From UBA6186 sp050012295 (GTDB lineage: Bacteria > Pseudomonadota > Gammaproteobacteria > UBA6186 > Azoamicaceae): DNA of 10,749 nucleotides. Both the position numbers and the translations under genes were made by a program. The stretch is from the NCBI GenBank assembly GCA_050012295.1, contig JBEKHL010000050.1, forward strand, positions 1 to 10,749. Reading direction: 5' to 3'. The notes beneath the pieces are model-generated. The model made no database searches. It saw only the letters and a list, made by a program, of their open reading frames with translations, and had not been told where the DNA came from. The first letter of the stretch is position 1, and the number at the start of each line of letters is the position of its first letter. Shown one piece after another: positions 1-6,586 of this stretch.

Positions 1-276
1 TGGATCATGGTTTTACCGGAAGAATTTGAATTACAATATCAAATAGCAATAGAGCAATTTGAAGGGGAAAATAATATGGCTTATATTACAACAGCAGAAC
101 GAGTTGGTATGCGTAGGGGAATTGAAATTGGTCGTCAAGAAGGTCGTCAAGAAGGTCGTCAAGAAGGTGAGCAAATTAATTGTCGTAAAGTTGCAAAGAA
201 AATGATGCAAGAAGGTTTAGATATTAAGACTATTATAAAAGTTACTGGGGTAAACATTGATGAACTAATTGTTTGA
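1..276 (+). CDS. Rpn family recombination-promoting nuclease/putative transposase, C-terminal part (5' end outside window)
   Basis: The reading frame is open from the first base (W-I-M-V-L-P-E-E-F...), so the true start lies upstream and only about the last 91 residues are seen. The 'W-x-M-V-L-P-E-E' start, the acidic 'IEQFEGENNMAYITTAERVG' stretch, the Gly-Arg/Gln-Glu repeats and the closing 'I-x-x-x-T-G-V-N-I-D-E-L' helix are the usual tail of Rpn/PD-(D/E)XK putative transposases. The catalytic nuclease core lies outside the window. In this family the proteins are DNA endonucleases that promote recA-independent recombination, and they are often multicopy in host-associated bacteria. The hydrophilic tail contains a tandem GRQE repeat (bases 130-165). 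Family call is fairly safe; whether the gene is intact cannot be told. Confidence 0.75.
   Translation, partial: WIMVLPEEFELQYQIAIEQFEGENNMAYITTAERVGMRRGIEIGRQEGRQEGRQEGEQINCRKVAKKMMQEGLDIKTIIKVTGVNIDELIV
130..165 (+). repeat. Three perfect 12-bp tandem repeats encoding GRQE
   Basis: The unit GGTCGTCAAGAA occurs three times in a row without mismatch and is followed by a partial, diverged fourth unit (GGTGAGCAA). Each unit adds Gly-Arg-Gln-Glu, so a change in copy number would alter the length of the charged linker without shifting the frame. Similar repeats of GxxQ/E type are common in the tails of Rpn proteins. Confidence 0.9.
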
Positions 277-293
277 AAGATTGAAGAAAGCTC

Positions 294-596
294 GTGTATA
301 CATTAACACATTTTTTATCAAAACAAGCTGGAGTTGTTAGTAATAAATTAAACCATGTTTGTATTAAATCCATGTATAGCCACAGTGAACACAATAAAGA
401 AGAATGGCATAAAGATATAGAGCAAATAGAACAACTTTATAAGGAACAAAAATATAAAAAAGCTTTAAAAGCAGTCTCTGTAATGGAAAGCAAATATGTT
501 GGTTGTTCAAAAATAATGCAAAATTATCAAGGTAAAATTGGAATAGCCTTATTAAAACAAAATGGGGAATTAAAGGATTTAAAACCTTCTATTTAA
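294..596 (+). CDS. Hypothetical small protein, possibly a gene remnant
   Basis: This is a 100-codon open frame starting at GTG, 17 bases after the Rpn stop, with only a weak purine-rich stretch (GAAGAAAG) upstream. An ATG at 372 would give a shorter 74-residue product but has no Shine-Dalgarno. I do not recognise the family. The middle (roughly residues 32-67) is strongly helical and charged (EEWHKDIEQIEQLYKEQKYK followed by KALKAV), with spacing that resembles a single TPR-like helical hairpin; there is no signal peptide or membrane segment. It could be a real small gene or the tail of a decayed one. The evidence for expression is thin. Confidence 0.35.
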   Translation: MYTLTHFLSKQAGVVSNKLNHVCIKSMYSHSEHNKEEWHKDIEQIEQLYKEQKYKKALKAVSVMESKYVGCSKIMQNYQGKIGIALLKQNGELKDLKPSI

Positions 597-636
597 TTAT
601 TTAATAGAGAAAATATATAAATTTATGTTAGATTTT

Positions 637-676
637 CCCTCCTTCGCTTCGAAGGAGGGTGGCGGCGTTAGCCGTC
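637..676. repeat. GC-rich double palindrome (dispersed-repeat-like element)
   Basis: Two hairpins lie back to back. The first is a perfect 10-bp stem, CCCTCCTTCG/CGAAGGAGGG, with a CTT loop (637-659). The second is a 6-bp stem with one G-U pair around the loop GTTA (661-676). The block is strikingly GC-rich against its AT-rich flanks. It sits just past the 3' end of the minus-strand transporter gene, where it may help end or protect that transcript, but neither side has a T-tract, so it is not a standard intrinsic terminator. The layout (CCCTCC...GGAGGGTGGC...GCC) resembles dispersed intergenic palindromic elements of bacterial genomes; only one copy is present here. Confidence 0.65.
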
Positions 677-686
677 GGATGAATAC

Positions 687-2132
687 TTAAATAATCCCTA
701 AAAACTTCCACCACCAACTGCCCACACCCAACCAAATTATAGAATTAATAATACCAATAGTGAGACCTATTCGCCACCATTTACCCATAGCAATATAGTT
801 TGCACCAAAAAATAAAGGTGCAGCTCCGGTTGTGTAATGAGTAACGCCACTACTATAGTTAGAAATTCCTGCAAATATTAGAACTATTAATGGTACTGGT
901 ACGCCCAACATAATGCCAATGGAACAAAAAGCCCCATACATAGCGCTAACATGAGCGGTTAAAGTTGCTAATAAATAATGCCCCATAAAATAGGTAGTGC
1001 ATAAGAATAGTAAGCCAATTTTCCAATGATAATCCATAATTTGACTATGAATTTGGTTGCTAATCCAAGTTATAGTCCCTAATTTTTCTAAATTGGTGGC
1101 TAGCATTAATAAAGCTGCTAGCCATACAAAAGTAGTCCATGCTTCTTTTTCGCTAACTATATCGTCCCAAGTTAATACATTAGTGAGCAATAATAAAGTT
1201 AGTCCAACAAAGGCACTTATTGTGGCGTCTATTTTGGTTACACTACCAGTAACCCACATTAATAATAACAACCCAAAAGTAGCCAGCATGATCCATTCGT
1301 TTTTAGATAATGGGCCACTATTTTTTATTTGTTGTTTAGCAAAGGCTTGTATTGTTTCGGTTTTTTTTAGTGCGCCAGGGAAAAAGAAAAATAAAATAAA
1401 TGGCAAAATAGCTAAGCTTAATAATCCAGGCACTATAGCAGCTTTTGCCCAAACTAACCAAGTTAGTTCGTAGCCAAGAGTTTTACTAATAGAAGTCATT
1501 AGTGGGTTAGCAGCAGATGCTGTTAAAAACATGGCGCTAGTTATAATATTTGTGTGAAAACAAAGCTTCATTAATAATGCGCCAAAAGAATTGCAGTTAA
1601 ATTCTTTACTAATAGAGGAAGCTATAGGAAACATTATGCCAGCGCCTCTAGCGGTATTACTTGGGATGAGCGGTGACAAAAATAATTCTGTTATAATTAA
1701 ACTATAGCTTAACCCTACAGTGTTTTTGCCAAATAAATAAACAAAATAGTAAGCTATTCTGGTACCTAAGCCAGTTTTAGTAAAACCCTTAGCTAAGATA
1801 AAAGCGCATACCACTAACCATACTATCTTAGAGCTGAAACCGGCTATAGAGCTTTCTAAAGTTATCGTGCCAGTTGCTGAGCAAGCAGTAATAGCTAGTA
1901 TTGCAAGACTGCCAGTTGGCAATACTTTGGCAATCATAGCTACAATTGTGCAAATAAATATGGTTAATAAATGCCAAGCTTCGTTTGTTAATCCGTCTGG
2001 CTTAACAAAAAACCATAAAAACAAGGTGAAACTAATTATTGTTAATAATTTGATTAACTTAATATTGCTTTCCATTAATGTCCTTAATGACCAAGGATCA
2101 GCTTTAACTAATATTTCCGTTGCATTTGTCAC
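687..2132 (-). CDS. DASS-family anion transporter, 2-oxoglutarate/malate translocator type
   Basis: This is a polytopic inner-membrane carrier of the divalent anion:sodium symporter family (TC 2.A.47). The nearest subtype by motif is the 2-oxoglutarate/malate translocator/CitT group, which moves dicarboxylates. Numbering from the outer GTG start (481 aa), the first SNT signature is at 158-160 in 'IPSNTARGAGIMFPI', 'TSAMFLTASAANPL' follows near 198, and the second-repeat signature is 'SNYSSGVTHYTTGAAPLFFG' at 424-443. About 11-12 hydrophobic segments cover the whole length, so the protein looks complete. The start is uncertain. The outer GTG at 2132 has no Shine-Dalgarno, while an in-frame ATG at 2075 (462 aa) has AAGGA five bases upstream and lies just before the first membrane segment; I favour 2075. 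In an intracellular bacterium this would import host-cell dicarboxylates, which is inference. It is divergent from the secretion genes. Confidence 0.9.
   Translation of the reverse strand: MTNATEILVKADPWSLRTLMESNIKLIKLLTIISFTLFLWFFVKPDGLTNEAWHLLTIFICTIVAMIAKVLPTGSLAILAITACSATGTITLESSIAGFSSKIVWLVVCAFILAKGFTKTGLGTRIAYYFVYLFGKNTVGLSYSLIITELFLSPLIPSNTARGAGIMFPIASSISKEFNCNSFGALLMKLCFHTNIITSAMFLTASAANPLMTSISKTLGYELTWLVWAKAAIVPGLLSLAILPFILFFFFPGALKKTETIQAFAKQQIKNSGPLSKNEWIMLATFGLLLLMWVTGSVTKIDATISAFVGLTLLLLTNVLTWDDIVSEKEAWTTFVWLAALLMLATNLEKLGTITWISNQIHSQIMDYHWKIGLLFLCTTYFMGHYLLATLTAHVSAMYGAFCSIGIMLGVPVPLIVLIFAGISNYSSGVTHYTTGAAPLFFGANYIAMGKWWRIGLTIGIINSIIWLGVGSWWWKFLGII
2081..2085 (-). promoter_or_regulatory. 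Shine-Dalgarno supporting the internal ATG of the DASS transporter
   Basis: On the minus strand AAGGA is followed by CATTA and then ATG (2075-2073). The outer GTG at 2132 has no comparable site. This favours translation from 2075 and a 462-residue protein. Confidence 0.5.
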
Positions 2133-2155
2133 GAGTATATTACCATGCTTATAAT
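2126..2155 (+). promoter_or_regulatory. Sigma70-type promoter for the secretion operon
   Basis: TTGTCA (2126-2131, 5 of 6 consensus bases) is followed after 18 bases by a perfect TATAAT (2150-2155). Transcription would start near 2162 and leave a leader of about 60 bases before the ATG at 2221. The -35 box lies within the first codons of the longest version of the divergent transporter gene, which fits better with that gene starting at 2075. Not proven, but 11 of 12 consensus bases is notable even in AT-rich DNA. Confidence 0.5.
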
Positions 2156-2163
2156 TTAAATTA
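2152..2163. promoter_or_regulatory. 12-bp perfect palindrome over the -10 box, possible operator
   Basis: TAATTTAAATTA is a perfect inverted repeat that overlaps the -10 box and the predicted transcription start of the secretion operon. Its position would suit a repressor site. Short AT-only palindromes are frequent by chance in DNA of this composition, so this is only a candidate. Confidence 0.2.
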
Positions 2164-2168
2164 ACAAA

Positions 2169-2197
2169 TATATAATATTAAAAAATAAAAAAATCAA
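2169..2197 (-). promoter_or_regulatory. Weak candidate promoter for the DASS transporter
   Basis: On the minus strand TTGATT (2197-2192) is separated by 17 bases from TATATA (2174-2169), each matching four of six consensus bases. It points toward the transporter and would overlap the leader of the divergent operon. The AT content makes such matches cheap, so confidence is low. Confidence 0.25.
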
Positions 2198-2220
2198 TAA
2201 AAAAATATCAGGGGATTTGT

Positions 2221-2619
2221 ATGGATGCTGGTCTAACGAGCGATTTACAGGAAAAAATATATAATATATGCAATGTATTATTAAGTAAAAATAAGCTAAT
2301 AACTACTAAATCAGTATTGTTAATGTTATCTGAATTACAACTTGAACAAATTAACCATAGTAACTTAGAGGATTATATTCCAAAAATTATTAATTTGTGG
2401 AGACTCTCTATGGTTGGTAAATCAATACAATCAATAAAATTAGCTTCTAATAACGTTAAAAATACAACTTCTCTAAAGCTTTCTAAATGTAGCAGACAGT
2501 TAATTAACGCTAATAGAGAGATCCAATTTTTAAAAGCAAAAATTAAGGCATTAAATAGTTTTTATAGTAGACAAAGGCAAGAATTCATTATGCGCATAGA
2601 AGGTATGCTATATAAATGA
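2221..2619 (+). CDS. Hypothetical protein leading the type I secretion operon, helical with coiled-coil tail
   Basis: This is a 132-residue soluble protein starting at ATG, with an AGGGGA ribosome-binding-like site five bases upstream. I do not recognise a firm family. Residues about 12-62 (I-x6-L-L-S-K-x-K-L-x-T-T-K-S-V ... I-x-x-L-W-R) loosely follow the pattern of KfrA N-terminal DNA-binding domains, which have a helix, the 'T-x-x-x-V' turn and a closing 'L-x-x-W-R'. Residues about 90-130 form a charged heptad-like helix (REIQFLKAKIKALNSFYSRQ) that could be a coiled coil. There is no signal peptide or membrane span. It is the first gene after the predicted promoter and lies 68 bases before the first ABC gene, so it may regulate the operon or act as a cytoplasmic helper of secretion. 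Both roles are inferred from position only. Confidence 0.65.
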   Translation: MDAGLTSDLQEKIYNICNVLLSKNKLITTKSVLLMLSELQLEQINHSNLEDYIPKIINLWRLSMVGKSIQSIKLASNNVKNTTSLKLSKCSRQLINANREIQFLKAKIKALNSFYSRQRQEFIMRIEGMLYK

Positions 2620-2620
2620 A

Positions 2621-2645
2621 AATTATAGAAATTTTTCCTATAATT
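2621..2645 (+). other. Stem-loop directly after the leading gene, possible attenuator or processing site
   Basis: AATTATAG and CTATAATT form a perfect 8-bp inverted repeat with a 9-base loop, starting two bases after the TGA of the 132-aa gene and ending 42 bases before the first ABC gene. The stem is nearly all A-T and there is no T-tract, so it is unlikely to be a strong terminator. It could modulate the relative output of the leading gene and the transporter genes. Confidence 0.4.
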
Positions 2646-2687
2646 GATGTATAGCAACCTAATTAACAAAATAACAATATAAATAAA

Positions 2688-4424
2688 ATGTTTATTACGG
2701 AATCTTTAAAAGCAATTAAGTTAGTTAAACAAAAATTTAAACAAAATTTTAATTTTATTGTTGAACAAAATATTGGGCATTTATCTAAACAAGATCTTTT
2801 TATAGGCCTGATGTTGTCATCATTTTTAATTAATGTTTTAGGAATGGTTTTACCTTTTACAATTATCCAAATATACGATCGGGTGATTCCTAATAGTTCG
2901 TATAATACTTTTGCTGCATTTATGATAATTCTTTTTATAGTACTAATTATTGAAGCTAGTCTAAAAATTATGAGGGGTGTTGTAAGCTCATCTTTGGATG
3001 TAAAGTTAGGTTATAGAATGAGTTTAAGTGCGTACAAAACAGCGGTTAATTCTGATTTGATAGAGTTTGAAAGGGATCCGTTTAGTGTACAAGTAGATCG
3101 GTTTAACTTAATAGTTTTTTTAAAAGAATATTATTCTGGGCAATATTTAATTGCTATTTGTGATGCACCATTTGTAATTTTTTATTTTATTTTTTTTTAT
3201 TGTATTCAAGTATATGTTGGTTTAGGAGTAACTATACTTAGTTTAGGACTACTGTCTATATCTTATTTGCAGGCAAGCAAATTAAAAGAGGAACAATTAC
3301 AAAAAACTAAAGAAACCCAAGTTATTTCTAAATTTTTAGTGGAATTGTTAGGTGGTGTTAGCACAATAAAAACTCTTGGTTTAGAAGAACAAATGTTAAG
3401 AAGATATGAGCGATTACAAAAAAATCATATTCAAAAAGAATTTCAATTTATTCAGCAAAGAATGTCTTCTGGAAAAAACATTAATATTGTTAGTCAAATT
3501 ATAATTATAATGGCGGCTGTTATTAGCTGTTGTACCATTTTTAAAAATTATATGACTTTAGGTGGGATGTCGGCTTGTATTTTATTAGCTGGTAAAATAA
3601 TGCAGCCGATTGCTAGCTTAATCAATTTGATGGTAAGGTGGGAAAGTTTTTCTATTGCTAATAAAGAATTTAATAAATTTATAAACATTAAAGCTGAAAA
3701 TTTAGAAAACACGGAACTTGATAAAGCAAAAAAAATTAACATTGAAAGAGGAGAGATAATTTTAAAAAACTTGAATTTTTCTTATGTTGATCAAAATGGT
3801 AATAAAATACCAATATTTGAAAACATACAATTTAAGGTGCCATCTAGAAAAATAATAGCCATTCATGGAGATAGATTATCGGGTAAATCTACATTAATCC
3901 ATATACTGGCTTGTTTGTTTAAAGCAGAAGGAGAGATGTTTATAGATGGTGAAAACATTAATTCTGTAGATTTAGATTTTTTAAGAAGGCAAATAGCATT
4001 TATTTCTCAAAAATCCACAATATTTCAGGGTACTATATTAGAGAATCTTACTAGGTTTTCTAATATGGAGTTAAAGAAAGTGCAAAAAATTTGTATGGAA
4101 ATTGGATTGCATAGCATTATTTCTTCTATGCCAAATGGTTATCAAACAATGATAGGAGTAGATGATTCGTTAACTAGAGGGATAAAACAATTTATTATAA
4201 TAGCTAGAGAATTTATTAAAGATCCAAAAATAATCTTATTTGATGAAACAAATATGGATTTAGATTTAGAAATTGACGTGGTTTTGCATAGGGCTCTTAA
4301 TGTTATAAAGGGTCGGATTACTTTAGTTATGGCAACGTCCAGACCATCTTTATTGTTGATGGCAGATCAACATTATTTAATAAAAAGTCGAAAAATTATA
4401 CCTATGGAAAGCAATATAAAATAA
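2688..4424 (+). CDS. Type I secretion ABC permease/ATPase, subunit 1 (no C39-like domain, eroded ABC motifs)
   Basis: This is an inner-membrane ABC exporter half-molecule of 578 aa, with a six-helix permease (about residues 38-330) and a nucleotide-binding domain (about 350-570). It resembles PrtD/RtxE-type secretion ATPases and lacks any N-terminal peptidase-like domain. Walker A is intact (G394-x4-G399-K400-S401), the Q-loop glutamine is present ('FISQKSTIFQGT'), and Walker B has D519 and the catalytic E520. The ABC signature LSGGQ is replaced by L495-T-R-G-I499, and the H-loop histidine is Ser551 ('MATSRPS'). No clear Shine-Dalgarno precedes the ATG. The stop overlaps the next start by one base (TAATG). 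Paired with the following ABC gene and an HlyD adaptor, it probably forms one arm of a heterodimeric type I secretion pump. The substrate is unknown. Confidence 0.88.
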   Translation: MFITESLKAIKLVKQKFKQNFNFIVEQNIGHLSKQDLFIGLMLSSFLINVLGMVLPFTIIQIYDRVIPNSSYNTFAAFMIILFIVLIIEASLKIMRGVVSSSLDVKLGYRMSLSAYKTAVNSDLIEFERDPFSVQVDRFNLIVFLKEYYSGQYLIAICDAPFVIFYFIFFYCIQVYVGLGVTILSLGLLSISYLQASKLKEEQLQKTKETQVISKFLVELLGGVSTIKTLGLEEQMLRRYERLQKNHIQKEFQFIQQRMSSGKNINIVSQIIIIMAAVISCCTIFKNYMTLGGMSACILLAGKIMQPIASLINLMVRWESFSIANKEFNKFINIKAENLENTELDKAKKINIERGEIILKNLNFSYVDQNGNKIPIFENIQFKVPSRKIIAIHGDRLSGKSTLIHILACLFKAEGEMFIDGENINSVDLDFLRRQIAFISQKSTIFQGTILENLTRFSNMELKKVQKICMEIGLHSIISSMPNGYQTMIGVDDSLTRGIKQFIIIAREFIKDPKIILFDETNMDLDLEIDVVLHRALNVIKGRITLVMATSRPSLLLMADQHYLIKSRKIIPMESNIK

Positions 4425-6586
4425 TGGAAAATAATAATGTAGTTTTAACTGTTGAAATGGAAGCGTTACAGCACAGAATTAAACAATCGTTTGATTATGA
4501 TTCTGATTTTTTAAATTTATTATTACCGTTATTAATAGAGTTAGGTTGGGAAAAAGATACTAGAACTTTAATTGAATCTTTACCGCATTTTTCGGAAAAA
4601 TTAACTTTAACTGAATTTAGAAACTTAATGATTAATTTGGGTTTTAATAGTACTCAAAAAGATATTAGGTTAACGAAGTTGTCATCCCAACAATTACCTT
4701 GTTTATTTGTATCTAATAATAATCAGGTAATGTTAATTGAGCAAATTATTATTACCAATATAAGCAAAGAAATAATTGTTTTAGATGGAAAAAGTGGTAA
4801 TAAAAAAACATTAACTGCACATCAAATTATTGATTTATATGGAACCGCATATTTCTTTTCTAAAATTCAAAAGAACGAAGAGTTTAAAGAAGGAAATTGG
4901 TTTTGGTTTGCTTTTAAAAGTTTTAAATTTATCATAGGACAAATTTTTTTAGTAAATGTGTTATACAGCTTGTTAGCTACTAGTATACCAATTTTTATAA
5001 TGGTTATATACGATAAAATTATCCCATCAGAATCTATTAGTATGTTGTTGAATTTTTCTTTAGGAGTTTGGATAGTATTATTATTTATGTATATTATTAG
5101 TTCATTAAAAAACAAAATGATTGCATATATAGCAGTCAGATTAGATAAAACTGTAGCTCTTACAACTATTAAACACATTATAGAATTACCGCCTTCTTAT
5201 ACTGAAAATGCTACATTAAATAGTCAAATGGCTAGAATTAAAGATTTTGATAATGTTCGTGAATTTTTTGCTGGTCCGATAGCAATGTTATTTTTTGAAT
5301 TGCCTCTCAGTCTAGTGTTTTTGATAGTAATAATGTATATGGGTGGTTGGTTAATGATGGTGCCAATTGTTTTGGTGGCAATATTTTTTGGAGTTTTTGC
5401 TGGTGGTAGGGCTTTGATAAGCGAGATTGTTAAGTTGCAAAGTCAGGATGGTGCAATAAAACAGGGATTTATTATGGAAACTTTTTCTAATATGCGCTGG
5501 GTTAAATCAAGCGGTGCTATAGAGGTATGTGTAGACAAATTTGATAAAGTTTTAACTAATATAGCTAAATATAGTTTTAAAGCGCAGGTGATTAATTATA
5601 TTTTATCGGCAACTGCCGATTATCTTATGTTGTTATCTGCAGTATTAGTGATGGGTTTTGGAACGTTTTTGACTATGGATAATAAATTATCTTCAGGAGC
5701 GTTAATTGCTATTATGTTGTTAACTTGGAAGGTGGTGGATCCATTAAAAGTATTTATTATGTCTTTGCCAACCATAGAACAAGTTATTAATAGTATCAAA
5801 CAAATTAATAATTTAATACGTTTACCTTTAGAAACTAAAAGAACGGATTTGGTAAAGGTAGTTTCTGTTAATAGAATTGAATTACAGAGAGTTAGTTTCA
5901 GGTATTCGGCGCAAGAAAATCCTAGCTTGTTAGGGGTTTCCTTTAATTTAGAGCCAGGAAGTATTACTTGTGTTGCTGGTAAAAATGGTTCTGGTAAATC
6001 TACGATAATTAAAGTGATTTTAGCTCTTTATCATATACAAGCTGGTATTGTAAAAATAAACAATATGAATATTAATCAGATAGATCCAATAATTTTGCGA
6101 AAATCTATAGCATATATGCCGCAGACCAGTAATTTGTTTTTTGGTACTATTAAACAAAATTTATTATTAGCAAATCCTTTAGCTACTCAGACAGAAATTA
6201 AACAAGCCGCCACTCTTGCGGGAGTGCATGAAGATATTATGCAGCTTAAAAACAATTATGATACTCCTTTAGGTGATCAGAGTATACTTAGGTTATCGTC
6301 TAGTTTTATACAAAAATTAATTTTAGCTAGAGTATATTTAAAAGATTCTAATGTTTTTATTTTTGATAATCCATATATTTCAGCAAATCGTGTTGAAGAA
6401 CAGAAATTTATAGATTCTATACAACAGTTAAAGAAGAACCGTATTATTTTACTAACAACTTCTAAATTATCATATTTGGAAGTGGCAGATCAAATTATTT
6501 ATTTAAAAGCAGGGCAAGTAGCGGCTGCTGGGCATCCTTCACAAGTATTATCTGGAATATTAGAAGAATATGGGGTAAAAAAATGA
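4424..6586 (+). CDS. Type I secretion ABC permease/ATPase, subunit 2, LapB/RtxB-like with degenerate C39 domain
   Basis: At 720 aa this has the usual length and order of LapB/LssB-type secretion ATPases: a C39 peptidase-like domain (about 1-140), six membrane helices (about 165-460) and a nucleotide-binding domain (about 490-720). In the N-terminal domain the catalytic cysteine position is Phe (D-F-L-N where peptidases have D-C), so it should dock substrate rather than cleave it, as in C39-like domains. Walker A is perfect (G519-KNGS-G524-K525-S526). The signature is L624-S-S-S-F628 instead of LSGGQ, the Walker B aspartate D648 is followed by Asn649 in place of the catalytic Glu, and the H-loop His is Ser680. 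By these motifs it should be a poor ATPase alone. It overlaps the adaptor gene by four bases (ATGA), which implies translational coupling. Confidence 0.9.
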   Translation: MENNNVVLTVEMEALQHRIKQSFDYDSDFLNLLLPLLIELGWEKDTRTLIESLPHFSEKLTLTEFRNLMINLGFNSTQKDIRLTKLSSQQLPCLFVSNNNQVMLIEQIIITNISKEIIVLDGKSGNKKTLTAHQIIDLYGTAYFFSKIQKNEEFKEGNWFWFAFKSFKFIIGQIFLVNVLYSLLATSIPIFIMVIYDKIIPSESISMLLNFSLGVWIVLLFMYIISSLKNKMIAYIAVRLDKTVALTTIKHIIELPPSYTENATLNSQMARIKDFDNVREFFAGPIAMLFFELPLSLVFLIVIMYMGGWLMMVPIVLVAIFFGVFAGGRALISEIVKLQSQDGAIKQGFIMETFSNMRWVKSSGAIEVCVDKFDKVLTNIAKYSFKAQVINYILSATADYLMLLSAVLVMGFGTFLTMDNKLSSGALIAIMLLTWKVVDPLKVFIMSLPTIEQVINSIKQINNLIRLPLETKRTDLVKVVSVNRIELQRVSFRYSAQENPSLLGVSFNLEPGSITCVAGKNGSGKSTIIKVILALYHIQAGIVKINNMNINQIDPIILRKSIAYMPQTSNLFFGTIKQNLLLANPLATQTEIKQAATLAGVHEDIMQLKNNYDTPLGDQSILRLSSSFIQKLILARVYLKDSNVFIFDNPYISANRVEEQKFIDSIQQLKKNRIILLTTSKLSYLEVADQIIYLKAGQVAAAGHPSQVLSGILEEYGVKK

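Noticed and set aside
1057..1473. Plus-strand 138-codon open frame inside the DASS gene
   Set aside because: It is antisense to a clearly recognisable membrane transporter and has no ribosome-binding site or family resemblance.
1867..2154. Plus-strand 95-codon open frame at the start of the DASS gene
   Set aside because: It is a mirror of the hydrophobic N-terminal region of the transporter on the other strand; nothing supports it independently.
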